64,000 nt of DNA from DASRHD01 sp035485575 (GCA_035485575.1 DATHNW010000016.1:62001-126000); one strand, 5' to 3'; shown: positions 35,199-44,085, counted from the first letter of the stretch. Made by a program: numbers and translations. The notes: a model not told the origin generated them from the letters alone.

Positions 35199-36205
35199 AT
35201 GCTGATCTCACCTGTTTCCTCATTCGGTCGCTTTCTTGTGGTCGCCTTCGTTTTTTTTGCCGCAATTTCCAATCAAGCAGCCATGGAGTCGGATGATATC
35301 CTGGCCAAGCTTTCGCCTGCAGAAATCGAAGCCCGGCTCCCGAACGAACATCCTTCGGCCTATTATCTTTATGCCGGACGCTTGATGAAGGCAGGCATTC
35401 TTCAGGCGCCTTGCGTTGGTTCTACATCGGTCAGTTGCGGTATCGGATTTACCTCCAGGCTCATCCCGACCAAGACTCCAGCCTCTTTGGGGCGTTAAAT
35501 CAATCGATAGGCATTCCCCTCAATCGATACGGCGCGCTGCATATAGATCAATGGCTGGCAGCAATTGATGGTGCGCTGGCCTGGGACGATGCCCATGCCA
35601 ACGGGTACACCGAGAAGAATAAATTTGCATCGGTCTACGCGGCGCAGCGCACCGGACTGGCGAAGCTAAAGGGCGATATCCTAAGCCATGCGGATCAATT
35701 GCAAGCCAGAGCCAATGGCCGGGAGCTGATGCCAGCGGACTGGCCAGCCTTGGTCCCGATCACCAGCACTAAGGATTTGGAAGGAATTTTCGGACGATGG
35801 AATATGGGGTCAGTGACGAGTATTTTTTTCAAGGTTCGGCCAACTGGCGTTAACTTGAGTATGTCGTCCGAATTGGAGATCAGGGTCGTTTCTGCCAGTC
35901 GGCTATTGATCATCGCACGGGGGAAACAAGGCGAACTGGCTCGGAGTGAATTGGAAGTGACCTTTACGGATGGTGCGGCCTCTTTTTCTCTGCCCGACAC
36001 AATTGGAAAAAACCCACAAGGTGGCGGGAGCAAGGGCACCGCCTATTTGCGCCGAAACGCAGGGAAGGATATCGTCGTCGAGCGGGATGAAATTATTGAA
36101 GGATATCATAATAACGGCGCCCCCAGCTCGACCGAATCACACCGGTATTGGCAACGCGCTCCTCTCAAGGCCATTTCATCTAACAATGATCCTGTGATCC
36201 GTTGA
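35199..36205 (+). pseudogene. Frameshifted gene for a secreted protein of unknown function
   Basis: Two adjacent reading frames look like halves of one protein. The first (ATG at 35199) encodes a signal peptide (MLISPVSSFGRFLVVAFVFF, then AAISNQA) and a helical start ending LYAGRLMKAGILQA near 35405. The second, from about 35411 in another frame, continues with LRWFYIGQLRYRIYLQAHPD and runs to 36205. The junction is equivalent to a missing base within or close to CAGGCGCCTTG. No slippery heptamer is visible, so programmed frameshifting is unlikely; a true mutation or an assembly error are the main options. GC is lower than in neighbouring genes, suggesting transfer. Function is not recognised. 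Confidence 0.7.
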
Positions 36206-36264
36206 AGGTAGCTGGTTCGAAAGGCTCTATCGCGGCAGGTATTATTAGCACCAAGCTAATTATT

Positions 36265-36726
36265 TCACGACTCGATGATCGACGAGTCGAGATGCTGGAT
36301 GATGAGCTCCTGGATGGTGGCCAGAAAAAGATAGCACATGAAAGCCCGGCGCTGCGGCTGGGGCAGTTCCTCCAGCTCGATGTTGCCGCTCTCCAGCGAT
36401 TCGTCCTCCATCGTCTTCAGGTGCCGGTCGCGCAGGCGCAGGCGCACCGCCGCGCAGGCGCGCACGATGGGCTCGGCGTTGGTCGCATCGAAGGCGATGA
36501 CGCCGGTCGCAAAAAAATCGCGGTCGAAGAGCGAGAGCAGCGTGCGGCAGTCGCCGGTCTGCGAGGCGAGCAGGCCGTCGGTCCATGTCGCGCGCAGGTC
36601 CTCGTCCACGTCGCGCACGGCGAAGGTCGCGGCCAGCGAGCCGTCCAGGTCGTCGATGGTGGACTTGATGACGTCGAGCAACGGCGCGACGACGGGCAGG
36701 CTGAGCTTGACCTCAATTCTTTTCAT
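36265..36726 (-). CDS. ClpS-linked hypothetical protein (possible DUF2017-like)
   Basis: A 153-residue, mainly helical protein starting MKRIEVKLSLPVVAPLLDVI. It has no signal peptide or recognised catalytic motif. Its ATG at 36726 lies inside the 3' end of clpS (14-bp overlap), so the two are translationally coupled. In Actinobacteria a DUF2017 protein is commonly encoded next to clpS, and this may be an analogue; the sequence alone does not prove it. The C-terminus (CYLFLATIQELIIQHLDS) is hydrophobic-helical. It is the last gene of proS-clpS-partner. Confidence 0.8.
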   Translation of the reverse strand: MKRIEVKLSLPVVAPLLDVIKSTIDDLDGSLAATFAVRDVDEDLRATWTDGLLASQTGDCRTLLSLFDRDFFATGVIAFDATNAEPIVRACAAVRLRLRDRHLKTMEDESLESGNIELEELPQPQRRAFMCYLFLATIQELIIQHLDSSIIES

Positions 36727-37018
36727 CCGGCTCCAGCACGGCGGTGAGATGCCATTCCTGCAATGAAAAGGCGTAGGCCTCGGCTTTTTCGCGCAGGCCG
36801 GTCCAGACGACCGAGCGGCCCTGCTCGTGCACCTCAAGCATGTGGCGGCGCGCGGTCGGTTCGTCGAAGCCGAAGATTTTTTTGAAGACCATGACGACGT
36901 AGCTCATGAGGTTGACCGGGTCGTTCAGCACGACGACGCGCCACAGGCCCTGCAGCGCGAGTTGGGTCTCGGCGCGCGTGGAGGGATTCGCGGCGGTTTT
37001 GGACTGCGCAAAAATCAT
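36713..37018 (-). CDS. clpS: ATP-dependent Clp protease adaptor ClpS
   Basis: ClpS delivers N-degron substrates to ClpAP. The 101-residue protein has the adaptor core: VVLNDPVNLMSYVVMVF (the Asn-Asp and Met of the N-end-residue pocket), then the helical FDEPTARRHMLEVHEQGRSV, in which the ClpA-binding His lies, and AEAYAFSLQEWHLTAVLEPD at the C-terminus. The flexible N-terminal ~25 residues are typical. It overlaps proS by 4 bp upstream and its partner gene by 14 bp downstream. clpA is not in the window. Coupling of clpS to a tRNA synthetase gene is unusual relative to the common clpS-clpA order. Confidence 0.95.
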   Translation of the reverse strand: MIFAQSKTAANPSTRAETQLALQGLWRVVVLNDPVNLMSYVVMVFKKIFGFDEPTARRHMLEVHEQGRSVVWTGLREKAEAYAFSLQEWHLTAVLEPDEKN

Positions 37019-38781
37019 ATTGGCTTTGCGGCTTCAAGCACGGCCGCAGCCACCCGGGCCTCGGCTTCGGCCAGCGGAAGCTTGGTCACGTCCTTTTGCG
37101 CGCGCCATTTCATTTCGACAATGCCTTCCTTCAATCCTCTGCCGCCCACTGTAACCCGAAGCGGCGCGCCAATCAAGTCAGCGTCCTTGAACTTCACGCC
37201 GGGCCGCTCAATGCGGTCATCCACAAGCACGTCCGCGCCCGCCTGTTCGGCGGCAGCGGCCAGCTTTTTCGCCATATCGGCCACGGAAGCGTCCTGCGGG
37301 TCGAGCATGCAGACGAGCACCTGGAACGGCGCCACCGGCCACGGCCAGACGATGCCGTCGGCGTCATGGCTCTGCTCGATGACGGCCTGCAGTGTGCGGC
37401 TGATGCCGATGCCATAGCTGCCCATGACCATGAGGTGCGACTGCTTCTGGTCGTCGGTGTAGACGGCGCCGGATTTCTCCGAGTATTTCGTGCCGAGCTT
37501 GAAAATGTGGCCGACCTCGATGCCGCGGCGGACCTTCAGCGGCTGGCCCGATTTGGGATCCGGTTCGCCCGGGCGCACGCGGCGGAAATCGCCGAATTTG
37601 GTGATGGCCAGGTCGCGCGGGACATTGACCCGGCGGAGGTGGAAGCCGTCCTTGTTGGCGCCGGTGACTCCGTTGCCAATGAGACGGATGGCATGGTCGG
37701 CAAAAACACCGGCGAGCGCGCCAGGGTCTTTGATCGTGCCCTTGACCGCACCGAGGCTGCCGGGCTTCGCGCCCATGACCGGCTCGATCTCCTCCGGCGT
37801 AGCGGGTCGGCGCAAGGTGAAGCCGAGCGAGCCGAGCTTGGCTTCCTCGAGTTCGTCGCAGCCACGCAGGATGACCAGGAACGGCTTGCCGTCGCCGATA
37901 TAGACGAGCGTCTTGAACTGTTCGTCCGCGGGCACCAGGTGAGGCGGCGCTTCGAGCGCAGCGATGGTCACGACGCCAGGCGTGGGAAATTCCGCCATGT
38001 CGCCAACCGGAGCGGCGTCGACCAGGTCAGCCGGCACCAGGCCGCTGGTGGCCTTCTCGCGGTTGGCCGCGTAACCGCTCTCTTCATTGTAGATGACGTC
38101 GTCGTCGCCCACCTCGGCCGGAATCATGAATTCGTGCGAAAAGCTGCCGCCCATCACGCCGGTGTCGGCCTCGACCGCAATGGCCTGCGCGCCGATGCGA
38201 CGAAAGAAGGCCTCGTAGGCGGACTTCATCGCGTGGTAGCTCCGCATTGCGCCCTCGTCATTCGCGTCGAACGAATAGGCGTCCATCATCACGAATTCCT
38301 TCGCGCGCATCAGTCCGTAGCGCGGGCGGATTTCGTTGCGGAACTTCGTGGCAATCTGGAAAAAATTCTTGGGCAGGTCGCGGTAGCTTGTGATTTCATT
38401 TTTCACCAGCGGCGTGATGATTTCCTCGTGTGTCGGGCCGAGGACGAACTCCGGATCCTTCGGCAGACGCTTGCCGTCGCCCGCACTGTCGGCGCGGAAC
38501 ATGATCTCGCGCGCGGCCGTCCAGCGCGGACCTTCCCGCCAGAATTCAACCGGATGCACGTGCGGCATCCACAGCTCGATGGCGCCCGCGCGCTCCATTT
38601 CCTCGCGGCAGATCTGCGTGAGCTTCTGCATCACCCGCAGACCGAGCGGCAAGTAGGTGTAAAGTCCGCCGCCAAGCTTGCGCACCAGACCCGCGCGGAC
38701 GAGCAGCTTGTGGGAGGCGATTTCCGCGTCCGCGGGACTTTCCTTGAGTGTTGGAATAAAATACTGCGACCAAAATTTCAT
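37015..38781 (-). CDS. proS: Prolyl-tRNA synthetase, bacterial type with editing domain
   Basis: ProRS charges tRNA-Pro. The 588-residue length and domain order match the bacterial (ProS1) class: a class II catalytic core with motif 1 around LGLRVMQKLTQICREEMERA, motif 2 (FQIATKFRNEIRPRYGLMRA) and motif 3 (GSYGIGISRTLQAVIEQ); a YbaK-like INS editing domain between motifs 2 and 3 (about 225-400, with KGTIKDPGA and LIGNGVTGANKDG); and a C-terminal anticodon-binding domain. The ATG at 38781 begins at the conserved MKFWSQYFIPTLKE; an earlier in-frame start adds an unrelated 35-residue tail. It is the first gene of proS-clpS-partner. Confidence 0.96.
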   Translation of the reverse strand: MKFWSQYFIPTLKESPADAEIASHKLLVRAGLVRKLGGGLYTYLPLGLRVMQKLTQICREEMERAGAIELWMPHVHPVEFWREGPRWTAAREIMFRADSAGDGKRLPKDPEFVLGPTHEEIITPLVKNEITSYRDLPKNFFQIATKFRNEIRPRYGLMRAKEFVMMDAYSFDANDEGAMRSYHAMKSAYEAFFRRIGAQAIAVEADTGVMGGSFSHEFMIPAEVGDDDVIYNEESGYAANREKATSGLVPADLVDAAPVGDMAEFPTPGVVTIAALEAPPHLVPADEQFKTLVYIGDGKPFLVILRGCDELEEAKLGSLGFTLRRPATPEEIEPVMGAKPGSLGAVKGTIKDPGALAGVFADHAIRLIGNGVTGANKDGFHLRRVNVPRDLAITKFGDFRRVRPGEPDPKSGQPLKVRRGIEVGHIFKLGTKYSEKSGAVYTDDQKQSHLMVMGSYGIGISRTLQAVIEQSHDADGIVWPWPVAPFQVLVCMLDPQDASVADMAKKLAAAAEQAGADVLVDDRIERPGVKFKDADLIGAPLRVTVGGRGLKEGIVEMKWRAQKDVTKLPLAEAEARVAAAVLEAAKPI

Positions 38782-38867
38782 GAAGTTCCGCAACTGAACA
38801 GCTCGCACGGGCCGGAGCAATTTTATTTGCGCGCCGCACCGCCACGCCTGTTGACTGCAGCGAAACC

Positions 38868-39479
38868 ATGCCCGCGCGACCGCCACCCAAGCCCTGGCCC
38901 ATGAAGTGGATCGTTGTCGCGATCCTGGCCTTCATCGCCGCCTACACCTATCTCACGCTGCGTTTCCGCCGGCCTGGCCAGGCTTACGAACCGTACGCCG
39001 AGGCACGGAGCCGGGCCACGGTCGAGCGCCTGCTCGCTGCGGGCTACCGTCGCGTCACGCTCACGGCGGTGCGGCCGACCGAGCCACTGCGCCTGTCCGC
39101 GCCGGCCCGCATCTCGACCAGTTTGGGCGGCCTGCCCGCCGGCCTGGCCACGGCGGTCGTTGCACCGCCGCTGCTGCCGGCAGGCCTTTCGCACGTCACC
39201 GCTGCGCGTGAAGCGATCGCGGCGGAGCCCTACTCCATCGATTTCACCGCCGCGCTGCCAAGCGAGCAGGAAGAGCTGCTCGACGCGCAGGTTTACGTCC
39301 GCAAAGATGAACTCGTCTTTGTGCCGAATTTTGAACGCGTGGCCGGCGGCCTGCTCGTGCGCTCACCCGAGACGGCCGTGCGCCTCACCGTGCCTGCCGG
39401 CGTCCTGGAGACTGGCCATTACCGCGTGCTGCTGGTCGCCACGCACGAATCGCGTACATGGGAACTTGTCGTGAAGTGA
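38868..39479 (+). CDS. Single-span membrane-anchored protein of unknown function
   Basis: A 203-residue protein with one N-terminal membrane helix (PMKWIVVAILAFIAAYTYLTL, residues ~11-31) and a ~170-residue extracytoplasmic part that looks beta-rich (RVTLTAVRPTEPLRL, VYVRKDELVFVPNFERVAGG, HYRVLLVATHESRTWELVVK). No cysteines or catalytic motifs were recognised. The start ATG at 38868 gives a short Pro-rich cytoplasmic N-terminus. It is divergent from proS (86 bp) and 73 bp upstream of argA on the same strand, so it may share a transcript. Role unknown. Confidence 0.8.
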   Translation: MPARPPPKPWPMKWIVVAILAFIAAYTYLTLRFRRPGQAYEPYAEARSRATVERLLAAGYRRVTLTAVRPTEPLRLSAPARISTSLGGLPAGLATAVVAPPLLPAGLSHVTAAREAIAAEPYSIDFTAALPSEQEELLDAQVYVRKDELVFVPNFERVAGGLLVRSPETAVRLTVPAGVLETGHYRVLLVATHESRTWELVVK

Positions 39480-39552
39480 TTTCACCGCGCCAAACGGTTG
39501 CAGCGCAACATTGACGAGCCGCACCGCATCGCCAACAAACAAGGCCGCACCC

Positions 39553-40887
39553 ATGACCAACGGTTCCGCCAATGCGCCCACTCCGCCTTCCACCGCGGTC
39601 GCGACCATCAAGCCGACCGACCTGCGGGGCATTCTGCAGTACGTTCCACGCTTTCAGGACCAGATCTTCATCATCGCGCTCGATGGCGCCATCATTGCGG
39701 ATGAAAATTTCACCAACCTCTTGGTCGACATCGCCGTGCTGCGCTCGCTGGCGATCAAGGTCGTGCTCGTGCACGGCATCGGCCAGCAAATCCAGGAGCT
39801 TTCGCAGGCGCGCAACACACCCATCACCAACAATGATGGCACCGGCATAACCGACGCCGCCACGCTCGACCTCGCCATCCGCGCCTCCTCGCGCGTCTCG
39901 CATGTCATTCTCGAGGGCCTCACCCAGAATTCACTCAAGTCCGCCCTCACCAATGCCGTGCGCGCGCTGCCCGTCGGCATCATCAAGGGCGTGGACCAGC
40001 AGTTTACCGGCAAGGTCGAGCGCGTGGACAAGGAATTCGTGCTTCACCTGCTCAATGCCGGTGTTGTGCCTATCGTCCAGCCGATCGGCTTCGGCCCCGA
40101 CGGCCGCTCGCTGCGCATCAACTCCGACCTGCTCGCCGCCGAGCTTGCCGAGGCGCTTCATGCCTCGAAAATCATCTATCTTACCCCGCTGGCCGGCCTC
40201 GAAATCAACGGCGAGGTGCGCCGCGAAATTTCCATGGACGCGCTGCGCGCCCTGCTCAAGGACCGGCCCAACGACATCGCCGAGTCCTCGCGCAGCAAGG
40301 CCGCCCACGCCATCAAGGCTATCGAGACCGGCACGCCGCGCGTGCACATCGTCGACGGCCGCATTTTCGACGGCCTGCTCAATGAAATTTTCTCCAACGA
40401 AGGCGTCGGCTCGCTCATCTACGGCAACGACTACCAGCAGATCCGCAAGGCGACGCGCCGCGATGTCCGCCTGATCTACAATCTCACACGCGGAGCGGTC
40501 CGCCGCGAGGAACTGCTGCACCGCACACAGCAGGCCATCGAGAAAAACATCGACCAGTTCTATGTGTTCGAGATCGACGAGAACATCATCGCCTGCGTCA
40601 CCCTCCTCTTTTATCCGGACAAGTCGCAGCTCGCCGAGATCGGTTCGCTTTACGTCATGCCATTCTACCAGAACCGCGGTGTCGGCAAAAAAATGGTCGA
40701 ATACGCCTGCCTCCAGGCCAAGGAGCGCGGCGCGGCGACCATCGTCGCGCTTTCGACGCAGAACTTCGGCTTTTTCACCAACCTTTGCGGCTTCGAGGAG
40801 TCGACCAAGGAGATTTTGCCCGAGGCCCGGCTCAAGCTCTACGACGAAAGCGGCCGCAATCCCAAGGTGCTGGTGAAAAAGCTATAA
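39553..40887 (+). CDS. argA: Amino-acid N-acetyltransferase (N-acetylglutamate synthase, ArgA type)
   Basis: ArgA makes N-acetylglutamate, the committed step of arginine biosynthesis. The 444-residue protein has the ArgA architecture: an amino-acid-kinase-like domain (about 35-290; VVLVHGIGQQIQELS, TNNDGTGITDAATLDLAI), which in E. coli binds feedback-inhibiting arginine, and a C-terminal GNAT domain with the acetyl-CoA loop in YVMPFYQNRGVGKKMVEYA. A classical ArgB kinase would lack the GNAT part. The ATG at 39553 is chosen over a TTG at 39511. No arginine operator was identified. Confidence 0.95.
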   Translation: MTNGSANAPTPPSTAVATIKPTDLRGILQYVPRFQDQIFIIALDGAIIADENFTNLLVDIAVLRSLAIKVVLVHGIGQQIQELSQARNTPITNNDGTGITDAATLDLAIRASSRVSHVILEGLTQNSLKSALTNAVRALPVGIIKGVDQQFTGKVERVDKEFVLHLLNAGVVPIVQPIGFGPDGRSLRINSDLLAAELAEALHASKIIYLTPLAGLEINGEVRREISMDALRALLKDRPNDIAESSRSKAAHAIKAIETGTPRVHIVDGRIFDGLLNEIFSNEGVGSLIYGNDYQQIRKATRRDVRLIYNLTRGAVRREELLHRTQQAIEKNIDQFYVFEIDENIIACVTLLFYPDKSQLAEIGSLYVMPFYQNRGVGKKMVEYACLQAKERGAATIVALSTQNFGFFTNLCGFEESTKEILPEARLKLYDESGRNPKVLVKKL

Positions 40888-40936
40888 ACTGCCGCTGCGT
40901 CGTCACGCTCGCAGCCGGTCGGAAAATGTCGCGGCC

Positions 40937-40979
40937 TTGATCGCGCCACTTATTGGCTTTTATTTTCTCGATAAAAGCC
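40937..40979 (+). promoter_or_regulatory. Putative fucP promoter overlapped by a perfect 9-bp inverted repeat
   Basis: TTGATC (40937-40942), a 17-bp spacer and TTATTT (40960-40965) form a plausible promoter with initiation near 40972, 36 nt before the fucP ATG. GGCTTTTAT (40955-40963) and ATAAAAGCC (40971-40979) form an exact inverted repeat with a 7-nt centre that covers the -10 and start site. This is the classic position for a repressor operator. A leader hairpin is the alternative, but no U-tract follows. Confidence 0.5.
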
Positions 40980-41007
40980 GGGTGCCTTTCGAGAATTCCT
41001 CTCCCCC

Positions 41008-42384
41008 ATGACCTCAAAAAACCTGTTCAAAACCGCCGACGGCAAAAACTATCTGTTCCCGTTTCTTCTGGTAACGTCGCTTTTCTTCATCTGGGCGCTC
41101 TGCAACGGCATGATCGACACGATGGACAAGCACTTCCAGAATGAGCTGCATCTGAGTAAATCCCAGTCGGCCTGGGTCCAGTTCGCGCATTACCTCGGTT
41201 ATTTCCTCATGTCGCTGCCCGCCGGCTTTCTGGCCCGCAAGCTCGGTTACAAAGGGGGAATTATCATGGGGCTGCTTATTGTCTCGCTCGGTGGCTTCTG
41301 GTTCATTCCCGCCACCCACATTAACGCCCAAGCCCAGGCCGGGCTGGTGTCGCTCACGACGGCCTTCGTGGGGTATCTCATCGGCGTCTGCGTGATCGCC
41401 TCGGGGCTCACGTTCCTGGAGACGATCTGCAATCCGTACACGACGGTGCTCGGCCCTAAAGAATACGGCGCCGCTCGCATCAACTGGGCGCAATCAGCGA
41501 ACGGCTTCGGCTGGTTATTCGGGCCCCCGATTGGCGCAATCTTCTTCTATTCCGATAGTGCGGCGGGAGGCGCCTCGGGGAGCGAAAATATCTATGTGCC
41601 CTATGTAACGCTCGCAATCATCTGCCTCATCCTCGTGGTGGTCTTCTTTCTGTCGAATATCCCGGACGTGAAGAACGAGGACGACTTCCACATCGACGAC
41701 AAGTCTCCCGGCGTCTCGCACTCGATCTGGAGCCGCCAGCACTTCTCGTGGGCCGTCGCCGCCCAGTTCTTCTACGTGGCGGCCCAGGCCGGCATCTTCA
41801 GCTTTTTCATCAACTATATGACGGCAGAGACGCCGTCGATCCCCCACTGGATCCAGTCCATGCTGCCTGACTCATGGCTCCACACGGTCGAGGGCGGCAA
41901 GATCCTCCTCAGCGACCGGGGTGCCGCAAATCTTAGTACTGCGGCGTTCGGCTGCTTCCTCCTCGGCCGAATCTGCGGCGCGATCATCCTAAAGAAGTCG
42001 TCCGCGCACAAGGTCCTCGGCGCCTTCGGCGCCCTCAACGTCCTTGTCTGCCTCCTCATCTTCCTGAAGCTCGGCTGGCTTTCGGTGATCTGCATCTTCC
42101 TGAGCTATTTCTTCATGTCGGTCATGTTTCCCACGATCTTCGCCCTCGGCCTCTACGGCTTGGGAGAGCAGACGAAAAAAGCCTCCGCCTTCATCGTCAT
42201 GGCCATCATGGGGGGCGCCATCCTGCCGAAGCTGATGGGCTATGTGGCCGACAAATACGACATGTCCCGCGGTTTCATCGTGCCGATGTTCTGCTTCATT
42301 TTCGTCGCCTTCTATGCCTTCAGCTGGCCGAAGTTTGCCAAGGCCGAGTCGCTACACGGTGTAAAGACCACCGGCGGACATTGA
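41008..42384 (+). CDS. fucP: L-fucose:H+ symporter-type MFS permease
   Basis: A 458-residue MFS permease of the FHS/FucP family, with about twelve helices in the inner membrane. The N-terminus FLLVTSLFFIWALCNGMIDTM matches the family's opening helix, whose Asp is implicated in proton coupling. HLSKSQSAWVQFAHYLGYFL and LETICNPYTTVLGP are further FucP-like signatures. L-fucose is the most likely substrate because a secreted GH29 fucosidase gene faces it across a shared intergenic terminator. A putative operator-promoter lies just upstream. fucI, fucK and fucA are not in the window, so catabolism must be encoded elsewhere. Confidence 0.9.
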   Translation: MTSKNLFKTADGKNYLFPFLLVTSLFFIWALCNGMIDTMDKHFQNELHLSKSQSAWVQFAHYLGYFLMSLPAGFLARKLGYKGGIIMGLLIVSLGGFWFIPATHINAQAQAGLVSLTTAFVGYLIGVCVIASGLTFLETICNPYTTVLGPKEYGAARINWAQSANGFGWLFGPPIGAIFFYSDSAAGGASGSENIYVPYVTLAIICLILVVVFFLSNIPDVKNEDDFHIDDKSPGVSHSIWSRQHFSWAVAAQFFYVAAQAGIFSFFINYMTAETPSIPHWIQSMLPDSWLHTVEGGKILLSDRGAANLSTAAFGCFLLGRICGAIILKKSSAHKVLGAFGALNVLVCLLIFLKLGWLSVICIFLSYFFMSVMFPTIFALGLYGLGEQTKKASAFIVMAIMGGAILPKLMGYVADKYDMSRGFIVPMFCFIFVAFYAFSWPKFAKAESLHGVKTTGGH

Positions 42385-42421
42385 GAATCGGTGGAGGTCC
42401 TGCCAGCCGCCTAGAATACTT

Positions 42422-42458
42422 CAGCCCCGGATGCTTGGCACCGGGGCTGTTTTGTTTT
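42422..42458 (+). terminator. Strong rho-independent terminator after fucP
   Basis: A perfect 9-bp GC-rich stem, CAGCCCCGG/CCGGGGCTG (42422-42430 and 42441-42449), with a 10-nt loop is followed by TTTTGTTTT. It begins 38 nt after the fucP stop. The opposite strand lacks a T-run after the hairpin, so it mainly serves fucP rather than the convergent fucosidase gene. Confidence 0.85.
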
Positions 42459-42487
42459 CAACGGGAGCGCGGACGCCGTGACGCAGC

Positions 42488-43939
42488 CTAAAGTTTAACC
42501 GTCTCGTCCGCGATTTCGACGCAGATCGTCGTGGCCATCGGGTCGAGCGGATTGCGGGGCAGCTTGACCATGCGCACCCCTTTCACGTTCTCGACCGGCA
42601 GATCCGCCCGCTGGGGGTCGGCCAGGGCGTAGACTTTTTTGATCTCGGACTTGAAGGCCGGGAGTTCGAACACGGTGTATTGGGTGATTCCGTCGGAACC
42701 TTTCATGCGCGGAAAGGTGAACATCGTGAAATAAAGTTTACCCGGCTTGGTCGTGCAGCGCCAGGCATTGAGGGCGAGAAAGAGCGGCTTCCCTTCGCGG
42801 TCCTTGAGATCCGCGCTGTACTCGCCGAACTCCGCGCCAAAGGGCGAGCGGCCCACGCCGTAGATCGCTTCCCCATTGACCTTCAGCCAGCGGCCGACGG
42901 TGCGAAGGTTGTCCTGGCAGGCCTGCGGGACCACGCCATCCGACATCGGACCTACGTTGAGCAGATAGTTACCGCCCTTGCTGGCGATGTCGACGAGCTT
43001 GAAGGTGATCTCCCCGGGGGATTTCCAGTCAGTATCGTCCTTCTTGAAACCCCAGGTATGATTGACCGTGGCTGGCGTTTCCCAGCTCCCTTTTTGATCG
43101 AGATTGGGAATGGCGTTGTCTCCGGTAGAAACGTAGTCGCCCGCTGAACCGAGGCGGCCGTCGATCAGACAGGCCGGCTGCATCGTGCGCACGATATTGG
43201 CCAGCCCTTGGGCCAGATCCGGGGTCATCTTCTCGCCGACGTTGGGCGTATCGAACCAGATCAGGCAGACCGGACCGTAGTTCGAAAGCAGTTCCTTCAC
43301 CTGAGGCTCGGCCTTGCGGTGGATGTAAGCCGCAAAATCCTTGTCCTTGTCCGGGCCGAAATCGTTCGTGTTGCCCATGCCATCAGGCTCGTGCCAGTCC
43401 TGGGTCTGTGAATAATAGAAGCCGAAGCGGATGCCGTGGCGGGCGCAGGCGTCGGCCAGCTCCTTGAGCGGATCGCGATGGAACGGCGTGGCGTCGTAAA
43501 CGTTGTACGAGCTGACCAGCGAGTGGTACATGGCAAAGCCGTCGTGATGCTTCGAGGTGATGACGATGTATTTCATCCCGGCGTCCTCCGCCATCTGCAC
43601 CCAGGCTTCGGCGTCGAACTTCGCCGGATTGAACTGTCCGGGCAGTTTCTCGTAATCCTTAACGGGGATCGGCGCATTGTGCATGATCCATTCGCCGAGG
43701 CCGGTCACCGGCTGGCCGTTCCATTCGCCCGCCGGAATCGAATAAAGGCCCCAGTGGATGAACAGGCCGAATTTCGCCTCATGAAACCAGGCGATGCGCT
43801 GCTCCGGCGTCAGGGCCGCGGGAGCCGTAGGCACATCGGCGGCCGCCGCGAGGGACGGCAGCAGGGAAATCGCGCCGGCCAAAAACAGGGCGGCAAAACG
43901 GCGGGGGGCTGGGCTGGTTTTGTACATGGTGAATTTCAT
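42488..43939 (-). CDS. Secreted alpha-L-fucosidase, GH29
   Basis: GH29 enzymes release L-fucose from glycans with retention of configuration. The 483-residue precursor has a signal peptide (RRFAALFLAGAISLLPSLAA, cleavage near AAA-AD). The (beta/alpha)8 domain follows with KFGLFIHWGLYSIPAGEW, ITSKHHDGFAMYHS (active-site His-His), FYYSQTQDWHEPD and the nucleophile Asp in LIWFDTP. NYLLNVGPMSDG closes the barrel, and the last ~130 residues form a beta-sandwich. The ATG at 43939 is preferred; the preceding TTG adds one residue. Convergent with fucP: periplasmic or extracellular release followed by import. Confidence 0.94.
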   Translation of the reverse strand: MKFTMYKTSPAPRRFAALFLAGAISLLPSLAAAADVPTAPAALTPEQRIAWFHEAKFGLFIHWGLYSIPAGEWNGQPVTGLGEWIMHNAPIPVKDYEKLPGQFNPAKFDAEAWVQMAEDAGMKYIVITSKHHDGFAMYHSLVSSYNVYDATPFHRDPLKELADACARHGIRFGFYYSQTQDWHEPDGMGNTNDFGPDKDKDFAAYIHRKAEPQVKELLSNYGPVCLIWFDTPNVGEKMTPDLAQGLANIVRTMQPACLIDGRLGSAGDYVSTGDNAIPNLDQKGSWETPATVNHTWGFKKDDTDWKSPGEITFKLVDIASKGGNYLLNVGPMSDGVVPQACQDNLRTVGRWLKVNGEAIYGVGRSPFGAEFGEYSADLKDREGKPLFLALNAWRCTTKPGKLYFTMFTFPRMKGSDGITQYTVFELPAFKSEIKKVYALADPQRADLPVENVKGVRMVKLPRNPLDPMATTICVEIADETVKL

Positions 43940-44085
43940 CAAAAGAGGAAAGAGGTGGCGGGGGTCGTAGGTTCTAGCGCCAAGGCCCGCCGCGTGGGAA
44001 ACCTCCTCACGCTTACATCGTTAAACTTCATTGATCAAAACCCACCCGTCAAACGGCTGGCAACGCAACTGCCCGTGCCTCTCTT

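Noticed and set aside
35395..35415. Programmed ribosomal frameshift at the broken gene
   Set aside because: No X-XXY-YYZ slippery heptamer, and no clear downstream stimulatory stem, was seen near CAGGCGCCTTG.
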